DNA of 64,000 nucleotides from Plecoglossus altivelis (Eukaryota > Chordata > Actinopteri > Osmeriformes > Plecoglossidae), in the NCBI GenBank assembly GCA_036571765.1, contig BROE01000018.1:19092223-19156222 (forward strand), read 5' to 3'. Below are positions 1-11,603 of this stretch, piece after piece. Below the pieces are notes generated by a model, which ran no database searches, had not been told where the DNA came from, and saw nothing but the letters and a program-made list of their open reading frames with translations. How positions within the stretch are numbered: position 1 is the stretch's first letter; every line of letters starts with the position of its first letter. The position numbers and the translations under genes are program-made.

Positions 1-690
1 GGGGAAGCCCTTGCTTCAAGGAGGGTAGTTCGAAGTAGATCTCGGGGTCTTGTTCCACGAGTGAGGAAGGACGGAAGGCTGGTGAAGATTGACTAGGCGG
101 ATGCGGCCGTGCGGCGGCCTGCAGTCACTGCGCGCATCTCTGTACGGTTCGATCAGTGGGTGAAGAAGTGAGCTGAGCCGGGAAGCAGCTGGAGCTACAA
201 TTTGAACCGGCTCTATCTACGTTCCTACGGTCTCACCGGATGGTCTATGAACTTTGGAGATGAATGACCGAAAGGACGAGAGCGCGGATACAAGCGGTCG
301 AAATGAGTTTTCTCCGCAGGGTGGCTGGGCGCTCCCTTAGAGATAAGGTGAGGAGCTCGGTCACGCGGGAGGAGCTCGGAGTAGAGCCACTGCTCCTCCA
401 CGTCGAGAGGAGCCAGCTGAGGTGGCTCGGGCATCTGTTTCGGATGCCTCCTGGACGCCTCCCTCCGGGAGGTGTTCCGGGCATGTCCTACCGGGAGGCG
501 GCCCCGGGGAAGACCCAGGACACGCTGGAGGGACTATGTCTCTCGGCTGGCCTGGGAACGCCTCGGGATCCCCCCGGAGGAGCTGGAGGTGGTGTGTGTG
601 GAGAAGGAAGTCTGGGCCTCCCTGCTCAGACTGCTGCCCCCGCGACCCGGCCCCGGATAAGCGGAAGAAAATGGATGGATGGATGGATGG
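1..690 (+). mobile_element. 3' end of a non-LTR retrotransposon (RTE/Rex3-like), broken
   Basis: A LINE 3' portion lies on the plus strand. From about 264 one frame reads TERTRARIQAVEMSFLRRVAG, then SLRDKVRSS, EELGVEPLLL and RSQLRWLGHLFRMPPGR. After a frame break near 465-475 a second frame continues with GRRPRGRPRTRWRDY, LAWERLGIPPEEL and LLRLLPPRPGPG, stopping at about 660. These motifs are typical of the C-terminal region of fish LINE ORF2. The element ends with AAGCGGAAGAAAATGGATGG followed by GATG repeats; a GATG-type tail is known for Rex3/RTE elements. The 5' part and the reverse transcriptase core are missing, and the reading frame is broken, so it is a dead copy. It lies in an evpl intron, just upstream of the first visible exon. 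The clade is my inference from tail and motifs. Confidence 0.8.
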
Positions 691-898
691 TGTATATGTG
701 TGGGGGCAATGTTGTGTGTATAGGTGTGTGTGTATATACACTATGTGTGTGTATACGCTATATGTGTGTGTATACACTATATATGTGTGTGTATACACTA
801 TATGTGTGTGTATATGTGTGTTTGTGTGTGTGTAGTCTGGACAAAGGCTGATGCAGTATGTGTATATGTGTGTGTATATGTGTGCTTGTGTGTGTGTA
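664..898. repeat. GATG tail followed by TG/ATGTGTGT microsatellite
   Basis: The LINE tail (ATGGATGGATGG) passes into TGTGTATA- and TATGTGTGTG-type repeats up to the evpl exon acceptor at 898-899. The acceptor and exon start (TGTAGTCTGGACAA) occur twice, near 831-844 and at 897-907. Confidence 0.8.
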
Positions 899-899
899 G

Positions 900-3800
900 T
901 CTGGACAAGGAGTTGACAGACCTGAAGAAGAGAAGAGCAGCTTTAATGTCGTCCTTGAGGAGAACTGGTGTGGAGGCTGTTACACCACAGATAGCAGGTC
1001 AGAGTTAACACCATGCTGCCTGCACTGTTACGCCCTGTTTTACTCTGTTCTACTCTACTCTGCTCTGTTCTACTCTGTTCTGTTCTACTCTGCTCTGTTC
1101 TACTCTGCTCTGTTCTACTCTGCCCTCTTCTACTCTGTTCTGTTCTACTTTGTTCTGTTCTACTCTGTTCTGTTCTACTCTGTTCTATTCTACTCTGTCC
1201 TGTTCTACTCTGTTCTATTCTACTCTGTCCTGTTCTACTCTGTTCTACTCTGTCCTGTTCTACTCTGTTCTACTCTGTTCTATTCTACTCTGTCCTGTTC
1301 TACTCTGTTCTACTCTGTCCTGTTCTACTCTGCCCTGTTCTACTCTGTTATACTCTGTTCTGTTCTCCTCTGTTCTGTTCTACTGTGTTCTACTCTGTTG
1401 TAATGCGTCATATTTGCCTCTCTGCCCCCCAGCCCCAGTGTCCAGAGCCCCCGAGTCGCCCAGAGTGTCAGAGCTAGCACAGCAGCTGGAGTGGATCAGT
1501 AACAGGCTGGAACAGAGTGAGAGGGAAATCCTGGGGCGGATCCGAGCTCCGCTGGACCGCAGGAGCCCCACAACTGACCTGAGCAACAGGCTGGCTATGC
1601 AAAAGGTTAATCACAACATTACTGAATCAAGTAGCCCAAGATACATACAATGCAAAAGAGAAGGACAGCAGGAAATCAAGGATCAGAAGTGTATTGTAAC
1701 CCTAACCCTAACACTGTATTGACAAGGCACAGTGAAAAGTGACAACATTTCAGTTACCAAGCACAGCTTAACAATAATTATATATCTACCCACTAACCCT
1801 AACCCTAACCTACTACAGCGCAACAGTGATTACTTTATATTGATAATATCCCAGTATGACATTGCCTACACCCCCTCAGACTGCCAGCATGACGGTACGG
1901 GGGCTGGAGGCAGAGAAGGCAGCAGTTCAGAGGGAGATGGAGCCAATCGTATCCCAGAATGCCCTGGGTCATGCCAACTCCGCTCTACCCTTGAAGCTCA
2001 AAGCTGTCAACAACAAGTTTGACTCTATCAACACTCTCTGCGACCTCTACGCTAAGAAGTAATATTCATACATTCATATACTCATAAATACACAAGTTTA
2101 TTTGTAAAAATGGTCAATATCAGTTTTTATTATTGTTCACTAATCATGTTTTGTTTATTGTACAGTCCAAACATAATAGTAATTCAAAATAATCCTTGTA
2201 GGCCTACATACATACTGTACATGTATTATCAGTCAAACTGCAGTTGGTTTGGTTTGATTGAGTAAAGGTAAACAAACTGAAAATAACTTACTAAATGACA
2301 ACTTGTTGTAAGTGATTCAGTGAAAGTAATTCATTGGTTTCTGATCTAACCCTGCATTACTGGTATATTTATATGTACATATAGGGCCTTTACACAATCT
2401 GAAACGCAGGTGTCAAATGCAAAGTGCAAGTAACTTTGTGGGACTCGGTTCAGAGTTCTGGCGCTGTTGCTATTATAGCAGTGGGATAAATTACTCTTGC
2501 GCCCAATGCAAATCTAAAATGGGTTAGTCTGAAGTAGCTTCATTACTCATGGGTGTCGCTTGGAGGCAACGTGCAATTAACCAATCAGAGCATCGGCTCA
2601 CATGCCCTTTAAAAGCAGGAGTGCTTGTGCCATGGCGGATTGTTATTTTAATGGTGGATTTGCCAGGTGTATACCAGGAGCTGTTCATAGCCAAAGACCA
2701 ACGTTCTCATCAGGGCAGTGAAAGACAAGCTACGTTGTATGCAGATGTTAGAAATGCAGTTATTCTGGATCATTCGGGTAAAAGTGTACACTAGATTTAC
2801 ACTAGCCTTTCTTCACCTCTTCATGGACATGACAATGATTCCCCTGGCTTAGCAGTATTTTCCCTTGTAGTTATGTTTGCAAAAATGGTCAATCTTGCAT
2901 CTGTGTACATATGAATAACACGCCACACGCCACACGCCACTGACTTTAGACTAAGTTTTTCCTGGTCTGTGGCAGAATTGTTTTCTGAAACGGCAAAATT
3001 GCAACAGGAAACGTTTGCACTAGAGCAGGCCTCCTTTCTTGCTGAACCACCCCCTGTATCACAAGTTCAGTCCCTAATTTACAGACCTGTGTCTGCTGTG
3101 TGTTGGGTGCAAATATACATGCTTCAGAGTACAAAGTCAATTACGCTGGGTGCAAGATAGGGTCCATAGAGTTACAACCACCTTTCTTTTCCTCTCCCCC
3201 TTCCTCCCTCTCTCCCTCCCTCCCTCCCTCTCTCCTCCTCCCTCTTCCTTCTTCTCCCTCTTACCTGCTCCTCCACCCTCCCTCCTCCTCCACCTCGGCC
3301 CACAGCTCTCATTTTCTGGAGAGAAGCAGGTCTAAAGTGCATCGGAGATAATCTGGCTTGACGGCCTCGTGCAGAAAACCATCCTCCCCCCAGACATTGC
3401 CCCAGCGCACTGCAGAACCGCAAGCTGAAATTACAAGTACCTCCTCTCTTGCTCTTGTCCTCCCCTCCCTCCCTCATGCAGATCCCTGCAGAACTGCAGT
3501 CTGAAACTCCCCCTTCTTCCCCCAGGCTCTTCGCAAGGAGGTTTTATCAGGCAGAGACATGTACGCGAGAGTGAGGACGCATCTGCAGAGGGGATGTGCG
3601 GAGAGCTCCAGAAGAACTTTGGGGAGTTCTGTCCTGACATCCAGCGCCAGGCGGCCCGGGTGAGGCAGCTCTGGAACCGCTACGCCAACGTCCAACAAGC
3701 AGACTTACAATGAGAGTCGCTACCACACCACTCTACCACACCGGCCTAAAAACAAGCGACACCCCACACCCTGACAAACACACCCCTGACACACACAACC

Positions 3801-6800
3801 CTGACACACAACCTGACAAACCACACCTTTGACAACACACGACAACACACCACACCCTACAACACGGCTCTGACAACCACACCCACACCCTTGACAACAC
3901 ACCCTCGACAGCACACCCTGACAAACACCCACACCTGACAACACACTGACACAAACACACCCTGACACACACACCCTGACAAACACACACACACCTTGAC
4001 ACACACCCCCTGACAACAGCACAGCACCCCCCAACACCCACACCCTGACAACCACACGCCTGACACCCTGACAACACACCAAACCGCCTGAACACCACCC
4101 ACACGCTCACAACACACCCGTACAACACACCGCACCTTACCACACACCTACCAACCTGACAAACACACCCATCACCCTGACATACACCACCCCCACACCA
4201 CACCCACACCACACACACATACACACCTGGATACACACCTGGATACACACCTGGATACACACCTGGATACACACCTGGATACACACCTGGATACACACCT
4301 GGATACACACCTGGATACACACCTGGATACACACCTGGATACACACCGTAACTCACATCTGGACACTCAACTTAAAACACAAACACACCTGGATACACAA
4401 CACCCCTGGACACACAACACACCTGGACACACAACACCCTGACCAGACGCGCACTCACACCTCTGACCGACCCCTGACAACACACCCACCTGGACACACA
4501 TACCCACACTGACAACCACACTCTGACAACACACCCCTGACCAACACACCTCCTCACACACACCCACACCCACAAAAATCCACCCACCCACACTGGCCGC
4601 AAGGATGCATACACCCTCACACAAACACACAAACAAAAACACAAACACAAATGTACTCCACCGACAATTACACACACACACACCCACACCCTGACAACAC
4701 ATCCTGACCCTCTCTCTCCACTAACCCTCCAACCACCTACTCTCTCTGCCATAATTCCTGTTAATAGTACTCATAATATGCTCAGTTACTTCCAAAGAAA
4801 CCTATAGGATGATGTAAACCCTCAACATCCAAAGGGTTTAGATCTGCAGTTAAATGCTGATCTGCACCCATCCTCATGTTTTACCTTTGAGTTGTACCCA
4901 TCCTCATGTTCTACAACTGAACTGTACCCATCCCCACGTTCTAACACTGAGCTGTACCCATCCCCACGTTCTACCACTGAGCTGTACCCATGTTTTACCA
5001 CTGAGCTGTACCCATTCCCATGTTGTAACACTGAGCTGTACCCATGTTTTACCACTGAGCTGTACCCATCTGCATGTTCTACTGCTGAGCTGTACCCATT
5101 CCCATGTTGTAACACTGAGCTGTACCCATGTTTTACCACTGAGCTGTACCCATCTGCATGTTCTACTGCTGAGCTGTACCCATTCCCATGTTCTACGACT
5201 GAGCTGTACCCATCCCATGTTCTACCACTGAGCAATACCCATCCCCATGTTCTAAAACTGAGCTGTACCCATCCCCAAGTTCTACCACTGAGCTGTACAA
5301 ATCATCATGTTCTACCACTGAGCTAAACCCATCCCCATGTTCTACCACTGAGCTGTACCCATCCCCATGTTCTACCACTGAGCTGTACCCATCCCCATGT
5401 TCTACCACTGAGCTGTACTCATCCCCATGTTCTGCCACTGAGCTGTACCCATTCCCATGTTCTACCACTGAACTGTACCCATGGCTGTCCCGTCTTCCAT
5501 TTTTATTCCTGTCTTTTGTGAATATGACTGTACTTTGATATTGTTTGGTAATTTACTGTTTCTGTTGATTCAGGGCTTCCCTAATTCAAGAAGCAGCCAA
5601 TAAAAACCAAGGGTTCCAGACCTCTGTCCAATCACTGAACTCATTCCTGAACAACTTGCCCAATAATACAATCTTCCCAAGTGATGGCTTGTCTCAAATC
5701 AACGCAAAGCAAAACTCTCAAAAGGTCAGTTAATGCCTCAGTAATCTCTTGTCCACACATTCCTCAGTACAGAGCATTTTAAATACTGTTCAGTTGGGTG
5801 TCATCTCTCTAATGGTGGACTGCATTAATTGGTTTGATATTGTATGTTTAATTGCCATAGACAGAAAGAGAGATGTACAGAAAGACAGATAGATACATGT
5901 GAAAGATAGATTGATGTAGTTTCTGAAGATTTCTTCCCCATGATTGGTGTTCCCTAGAGAGTGGTAGAGAGTGTTCAGAGGAAGACGGAGGATCTGAAAC
6001 GAGCGGTGGAACAGTCCAGAAACCTGCAAAACCTTCTTAACGTGAGTTCACACACCCGATCACCTGATGGTGATCACCTGGTCTCATTTAAAAAGCCATG
6101 CAGAAGACACCCATCAAAAGGTGGCATTTGAACATAACGCTATGCGCTTATATACAAAATGTTGTAATTTTAACACAGCGCAGACAAGTCATGTTGGGTT
6201 AACTTCATTAATCATTATAAATCAACTTCATAACTTCACAGTCTTAGTGGAGATGTTATTTCCCACCTTAACGCCCAGCACTGCTTAAAAACATCCGCTG
6301 AAACGCTTCAAATGTATAGTTAAGCATAGCTGCATGATGACAAAGACAGCAAACCCCAACTGAAGATTTCAGGTGTGATAATCACCCAGTAACTGCCAAT
6401 GACAGGGCCATTGTACGAATATGTGATAATAGTATTTGACATGTTGGTAAAAATGTAGGTATTTTATCAATCTTCATCTCACACTAGGATTCCAACTTCA
6501 TTTTTCATTTATTTTAATTTTTTTTACCATTACTTTAATATGCTGACACACAGAAACTAAAGCACAAACAACATTGGAGTGCTTTGTCTGATTTACACAG
6601 AAAAATGCCTTCTTCTGTGAGTAATTTTGGGCTAGGACTTTTAAGTTGAAAAGTTTCAACTCTACCCCTGAATCTGTATATTTTCATCTGCAGAATTCCA
6701 TTGGCGACATAGTCACAAAGTTTGTTTGTGGATCACTTGAAGCCAAGTTAAATTTTTGAACCCTAATGCTAGCTAATGGAAGGGCAGGGGGCTGGAACAC

Positions 6801-9800
6801 ACAGATTTTGGGAACCACCTGGTTGGTTTAAGAAGGCTGTAGACAGGAAGCTCCTATTGGGTCAAATGAGGTGTCAATCGAAAGGTCAGAGTGCAGTGGT
6901 CATTTTAACGCAATGAAATTCTGGAAATTCCAAATGTGTGTGGGTGAGTGTCGGCAAATTCAGCTAAATGATAATGATGATGTTGATAATGATCCTGATG
7001 CAAGAGTTCATGGCTATTCGTGAATGTAATACATTGTTTTGGACGAAATACTTGGTTAGATAGTTTACACCTTTGGGAATGTAACCAAACAGTTTTTAAC
7101 ACTTACTTTCATGTTGTTGACGTGAACAGATGCGAAAATGTTGATTGTATCTTCTGTTGCAACTTGATTCTGAATGTTCCTGTTTGTGTTGCATTTATGT
7201 TCTCAACATGCAGCAAATATTAATCAGGAAACTGATTAATGTCTGAATGAACATGAACTGTTCAGGTCCTCATCTTCTGTTTGTCAACATTTTAGGAGTA
7301 CGAGGCCAAGACTAACAAGTACCGAGCTATGAGAGGCGATGATGATGATGAAATTGATGCCAAAAGACGCCATGTTTCTACCATGGCTGATGCTGTGGAG
7401 AAAAAGGTAATCTCCTTGACAGGGAAGATCTGCTCCTGAGTCTGTCCTGCTGTCTGACATGTACATGTGTGTCCCTGCTGCAGGAGAGAGATCTGACGCG
7501 TTTGTACTCTGAGGTGTCCGCTGCAAACAATCAGCGACTGAGCCAGATGACTTTGGCTCAGAACATTATTGCTCAGGTACAGAGTGCAGAAAACGGTGAT
7601 CAAGGAATGCCATTTAATGGTTTCTCTTACCATGCGGGAATGTGTTGACAGGAATGACTGGTAATATCTGATCCCCCTTTCTGTCTCTCTCTCCCTCTAT
7701 TTCCACACTTCTCCCCTGATCAGAACGAGGAGAAGGTGACCCTGGTGGAGGTGAAGCAGCAGATGCAGATGCAAAGCCAGCAGAAGAACCTGGTGGAGAC
7801 CGATGGCCTGAGGAAGGACTTGGCTGATGAGGTTGTTAGGCGCACCCATGCCCAGAATGACCTGGACACTTACAGGAAGAGATTCATGTCTCTAAAGAGC
7901 CGCCGTGGCGTGGAGCGCGTGGAAGAAAAGGAGGTGGTTCAGTACTACCGTGACCCTAAGCTGGAGGGCGACCTGGAGGCCCTAAGAAACAAGATCAAAC
8001 AGGAGGCCATCTTGCGATCTGGAACCCAGTCCGAGATAGAGATGGTCACTCAGAAGGTCATCCTCCTGGAGACTGAGAGGACGAGTGTGAAGCCCAAGCT
8101 GGTGACCAAGATGCTAACGGAGTTTGAGAGGGATCCCCAGCTGGACAAGGAGGCGGTCAGACTCCGGGAGGAGATGCGCAAGATCAGGGAGGAGGTTCTG
8201 CTGCGAGACTCAGAGACAGTCCAGATGAAGACAGAGATCACGGTTCTGGCGCAGCAGAAGCCAAAGATCAAGGAGACCGTGGTGAAAAAGGAGGTGGTGA
8301 AGCTGGAGAGGGATCCAGAGATGCTGAAGGCCGTACACACCTTCCAGATGGAGATCTCAGATGAAGGGGCACGCAGCAAGGCTCTCAATGACAACATCTT
8401 CCATACCAGGAGTGAGATCAACACCCTGGAGAGGGTCATCCCCACCATCCAGCCCAAGATCATCTTGAAGGAGCTGAAGAGAGTGGACCAGGATCCTGTC
8501 CTGGTAGAAGAGTCCAGAACCCTCCGGACATCCCTGCAGGAGATAAACAGTGAGAACAGCAGCCTGCTGAGAGAGATCTCCAGCTTGCAGCTGCGTTACA
8601 GTGAGGTAGAGAAGGTGAAGCCCAGACTGGAGGTGAAGGAGATCATCAGCGAGATCTACAGGGTGGATCCAGACACCAAGCTGGAGCTGGAGCGCTTGAG
8701 GAAGCAGCTGCAGGAGTACAGAAGGAACTGCTCCAACCTGGAGCAGGAGATCAACATGGTGATGGTGGATCTGAAGACCCTGCGCTCCCAGAAACCCAAG
8801 GTGGAGTACAAGGAGGTGACTCAGGAGGTGATTAAGGAGGAGAAGAGCCCTGAGGTCGTCCGGGAGCTGCAGAGGTTAAATGAACAAGTGTCTCGGCTGC
8901 GGGTCACCTATAATAGCACCCTGGATATTCTCAGTCGCCTACGCATGGAGAAGGATGAGTGGAAGACAGAAAAGTCTAAGGTTGAGATGAAGCTGGTGAC
9001 CAAGGAGGTGATAAAGTATGAAAATGACCCCTTGTTGGAGAAGGAGGCTGATCGGCTAAGGAAAGACCTGAGGCTAGAGATCCAGCAGCGCCGTAGTGTT
9101 GAGGAGATGGTCTTTGACTTACAGAACAAGTATATCTTCCTGGAGAGACAGAAGGCAGAAGAGAAGATTGTGACCCAGGAGATTGTTCATCTCCAAACAG
9201 ACCCCAAGCAGATCCAGGAGCATGAGAAGCTGAACAAGACCTTAGATGAGGAGGTGAAGGTGCGCAGAAAGCTGGAGCTGGAGGTCAGGCAGCTGAGGAG
9301 CCTGGTGGAGGAGAAGGAGAGGAGCCTGGTGCTCATGGACGATGGTCAGAAGAAGATCCAGGTGGAGGCGGAGCTGAGGCAGATCAGAACCCTCATCCTA
9401 GAACTGGAGAACACGCCCCCTCCAGTTCAGGAGAGGATTATCATCGAGGAAGTCCTGAAGGTGGAGAGGGACGCCAATCTGGACAGGCTGACCAATGGCC
9501 TACGTACAGACATGGAGACTGAGGGAACCAGCATCAGTCGCCTGGAGAGAGACATCCGCAACGTGAGGATCAAGATAGACATCTTGCAGAAGGAGAAGTC
9601 AGTAGAAAAGATAGTTTACAAAGAGGTCATTAGAGTGGAGAAGGACCGGACAGTTGAATCTGAGAGGGACCGCCTTCTAGATCTAGTGGGCCACGAAAGG
9701 AACGCCAGACTGGACCAGGAAGACCAGATCCAGAAGCTGAACTTCAAGATAACCCGGCTGCAGAGCTCCTGGTCCAGCAGCAGCCAGGAGGAAACCAGCC

Positions 9801-11146
9801 TCAAGTTGAGTCGGGACAGCCTGCTGAGGGAGAAGGACAAGCTCAGACAGGAGCTCCAGTCAATGGAGGCAGAGAAGCATGGCATCAGCATCACCTTCCA
9901 GCAGCAGTCCAAACTCCTCAGCGAGAGGAACCAGGCCAGCAGGCAGAGGAGCATCAAGATGGAGTCAGATGTTCAGGGTCTGGAGAGGGACATCTTGAAT
10001 GAGAAAGACAGGATCTACCAGAGGGAGACCACCATCATGGAGCTGCAGGCTGCCATGAAGAAGGAAGACCACTCTGAGACCCACACCAGAGAGACAAACC
10101 TCTCCACCAAGATCACCATCTTGGACCCAGAGACGGGTAAAGATATGTCCCCCTATGATGCGTATCTGGAGGGGCTGATCGACCGTAAGCAGTACATCCA
10201 CCTGCAGGAACTGGAGTGCGACTGGGAGGAGATCTCTTCCCAGGGTCCTGATGGGGAAACCTCCATTCTGCAGGACCGAAAGAGCGGTAAGCAGTTCTCC
10301 ATCAAAAAAGCCCTGGCGGACGGACGGCTAACACAGTACGATGTGCAACGCTACAAGGAAGGCAAAATGCCCATCTCTGAGTTTGCCCTCTTAGTTGCCG
10401 GGGAAAACAAACCAAAGCCCTTCCTTGGCCCAATCTCTGTCCCCAAAACACCTACAAAGACAAGCGTGTCATCCCCTCTTAGCTCCATGCCATCCTCCCT
10501 CCGATCTTCTTACTCAAGCCTCACCAGCAGCAGCTCTGCTGAGGAGTCTTTCCCTATTTCCGGCGTCCTGGACACCACCACAAACAGTCGCATGTCTGTA
10601 CGCAGCGCTTTGACCCGCAAGCTCCTGGACCTCGACACTGGGCTTGTCCTGCTGGAGGCTCAGGCAGCCACAGGTGGCATCGTGGACCTCAACAGAAAGG
10701 AGAAGTTCTCAGTCCACAAGGCTGCAGAGCGTGGCCTCATTGACACCAGTCATCTCCACAAACTGCTGAATGCCCAGAAAGCCTTCACTGGTGTGGAGGA
10801 CCCAGTCACCAAGGAGCGCCTGTCGGCCGGCCAGGCTGGAGAGAAGGGCTGGATCCCTCATGACAGCGCTATGAGGTTCATAGAGGCACAGTACCTGACA
10901 GGAGGCCTGGTGGACCCTCACAAGGCCGGACGCCTCAGCATCAAAGATGCCCTCCACACCAAAATAATTGACAGCACCATTGCCAAAGATCTCCAGGATG
11001 AGTCTGCCCACTCTAAAACCATTCTGGACCCGATCTCCAACCAGAAGATCTCCTACAAGGAGGCGATGGATCGCTGCAAGAAGGATGTGAGCACAGGACT
11101 GTTGCTGCTGCCTGTTGCGTCTGGCGGATCGCACAGCCAGGTCTAG
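900..11146 (+). CDS. evpl: envoplakin, 3' part of the gene (partial at 5' end)
   Basis: Plakin-family cytolinker of epithelial desmosomes and the cornified envelope; it binds keratin filaments through its C-terminal plakin repeat domain. Exons read with consistent phases: 900-997, 1433-1605, 1880-2058, 5574-5724, 5958-6041, 7296-7406, 7484-7576 and 7724-11146. Together they give 1,436 residues, with upstream exons outside the window. The early exons encode the end of the spectrin-repeat plakin head (for example LAQQLEWISNRLEQSEREIL and GFQTSVQSLNSFLNNLP); the last exon encodes rod, linker and plakin repeats. Presence of a plakin repeat domain distinguishes it from periplakin, which has only the linker. 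A further candidate exon at 3524-3715 has frame problems and is listed separately. Teleosts can carry two evpl copies; which one this is cannot be told here. Confidence 0.92.
1028..1405. repeat. TCTGTTCTAC-type tandem array in evpl intron
   Basis: About 375 bases of short pyrimidine-rich units built on TCTGTTCTAC and TCTGTCCTGT, just before the exon at 1433. The ORFs read through it are repeat artefacts. Confidence 0.9.
2059..3523. other. evpl intron, no gene recognised
   Basis: Mostly AT-rich unique-looking sequence. About 2430-2700 (around TTAACCAATCAGAGCATCGG) resembles a dispersed fish repeat, but I cannot name the family. 3180-3300 is a CCTCCCTC-rich pyrimidine tract before the candidate exon. 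Confidence 0.5.
3524..3715 (+). other. candidate evpl exon with disrupted frame
   Basis: After a CT-rich tract and CCCCCAG at 3517-3523 one frame reads ALRKEVLSGRDMYARVRTHL and QRG. A second frame, offset as if one base were missing near 3592, reads MCGELQKNFGEFCPDIQRQ and VRQLWNRYANVQQ before a stop. Both halves look like plakin spectrin-repeat sequence and sit between the exons at 1880-2058 and 5574-5724, where such sequence is expected. The phase does not fit the neighbours as written, and an irregular tandem array starts directly after it. It could be a real exon carrying assembly errors, or a decaying exon. The neighbours also join in frame without it. Confidence 0.45.
3726..4720. repeat. 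irregular CA-rich minisatellites in evpl intron
   Basis: 3726-4200 is built of degenerate units such as CCTGACAACACACC. 4207-4346 is a near-perfect 14-bp repeat ACACCTGGATACAC of about ten copies. 4347-4720 is degenerate again. Unit lengths vary erratically in the outer parts. Confidence 0.85.
4860..5487. repeat. 30-bp minisatellite in evpl intron
   Basis: About 20 copies of a 30-bp unit containing GAGCTGTACCCATCCCCATG followed by TTCTACCACT, with some shortened units. It stops just upstream of the exon at 5574. Confidence 0.9.
6042..7295. other. evpl intron, nothing recognised
   Basis: Unique-looking AT-rich intron between the exons ending at 6041 and starting at 7296. I see no coding, RNA or repeat structure. 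Confidence 0.5.
7724..11146 (+). CDS. evpl: evpl last coding exon: rod, linker and plakin repeat domain
   Basis: Single 3,423-nt exon (acceptor CTGATCAG, stop TAG at 11144-11146) encoding 1,140 residues. Residues 1 to about 790 are a heptad-rich coiled-coil rod with about ten copies of a charged element of the type KEVVxxxxDP (KEVVQYYRDP, KEVVKLERDP, KEVIKYENDP, QEIVHLQTDP), a known feature of envoplakin and periplakin rods. Next comes the conserved linker (ILDPETGKDMSPYDAY, about nt 10110-10400), then a Ser/Thr-rich spacer (about 10430-10580). A plakin repeat domain follows at about 10610-11100 (LLEAQAATGGIVD, IEAQYLTGGLVDP, ILDPISNQKISYKEAM). One large final exon for rod plus tail is the usual structure of this family. 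The frame is fully open. Confidence 0.95.
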   Translation, partial: NEEKVTLVEVKQQMQMQSQQKNLVETDGLRKDLADEVVRRTHAQNDLDTYRKRFMSLKSRRGVERVEEKEVVQYYRDPKLEGDLEALRNKIKQEAILRSGTQSEIEMVTQKVILLETERTSVKPKLVTKMLTEFERDPQLDKEAVRLREEMRKIREEVLLRDSETVQMKTEITVLAQQKPKIKETVVKKEVVKLERDPEMLKAVHTFQMEISDEGARSKALNDNIFHTRSEINTLERVIPTIQPKIILKELKRVDQDPVLVEESRTLRTSLQEINSENSSLLREISSLQLRYSEVEKVKPRLEVKEIISEIYRVDPDTKLELERLRKQLQEYRRNCSNLEQEINMVMVDLKTLRSQKPKVEYKEVTQEVIKEEKSPEVVRELQRLNEQVSRLRVTYNSTLDILSRLRMEKDEWKTEKSKVEMKLVTKEVIKYENDPLLEKEADRLRKDLRLEIQQRRSVEEMVFDLQNKYIFLERQKAEEKIVTQEIVHLQTDPKQIQEHEKLNKTLDEEVKVRRKLELEVRQLRSLVEEKERSLVLMDDGQKKIQVEAELRQIRTLILELENTPPPVQERIIIEEVLKVERDANLDRLTNGLRTDMETEGTSISRLERDIRNVRIKIDILQKEKSVEKIVYKEVIRVEKDRTVESERDRLLDLVGHERNARLDQEDQIQKLNFKITRLQSSWSSSSQEETSLKLSRDSLLREKDKLRQELQSMEAEKHGISITFQQQSKLLSERNQASRQRSIKMESDVQGLERDILNEKDRIYQRETTIMELQAAMKKEDHSETHTRETNLSTKITILDPETGKDMSPYDAYLEGLIDRKQYIHLQELECDWEEISSQGPDGETSILQDRKSGKQFSIKKALADGRLTQYDVQRYKEGKMPISEFALLVAGENKPKPFLGPISVPKTPTKTSVSSPLSSMPSSLRSSYSSLTSSSSAEESFPISGVLDTTTNSRMSVRSALTRKLLDLDTGLVLLEAQAATGGIVDLNRKEKFSVHKAAERGLIDTSHLHKLLNAQKAFTGVEDPVTKERLSAGQAGEKGWIPHDSAMRFIEAQYLTGGLVDPHKAGRLSIKDALHTKIIDSTIAKDLQDESAHSKTILDPISNQKISYKEAMDRCKKDVSTGLLLLPVASGGSHSQV

Positions 11147-11590
11147 ACACCTCAGATCTAGTACAAACAGGTTCACATTTTGATTTATTAAGCACTTGCT
11201 TTTATTGAAAGTGACATACCAATAGTTCTATTGGAAAGTACAGCAGCATCCAGCACAAACCAAGGATGCCTGGTTATGGTGACGGTTAGCACTGACATGG
11301 TCCCCTGAAGAGGGGCATGCAATCCCATTTACATGTGAGGGTTAGTGTAGGTATAGAATAGGGTTGTGTAGAACTGGGATTGACTAATGTAGTTCACAGA
11401 TAAATTGAAAGATTGTGGTTCCTGTTTCTATGAGGAGATTTCTGGGATTTAATATGATCTGAATGTTTTATATGATAATCCAAATGTCTTGTCTTAATGA
11501 TCTTAAAAAAATGTACTTCAATTACTTTTCTTTATTACTTATTTTAGAATCATGTTTACAAATGAGAATCTTGTTTGACCCATAGTCTTA

Positions 11591-11603
11591 ATTAAAGAAT
11601 AAA
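11591..11603 (+). terminator. evpl: evpl polyadenylation signals
   Basis: ATTAAA at 11591-11596 and AATAAA at 11598-11603, about 450 bases after the evpl stop, are suitable poly(A) signals and suggest a 3'UTR of roughly 470 bases. Confidence 0.65.

Noticed and set aside
1690..1810. Telomere-like CCCTAACCCTAACCC stretches (also near 24780 and 47370)
   Set aside because: Only two or three units each and mixed with other sequence; not evidence of a telomere or fusion point.
2430..2810. Possible transposon around TTAACCAATCAGAGCATCGG
   Set aside because: It feels like a known dispersed fish repeat, but I see no terminal repeats or coding motif and cannot name a family.
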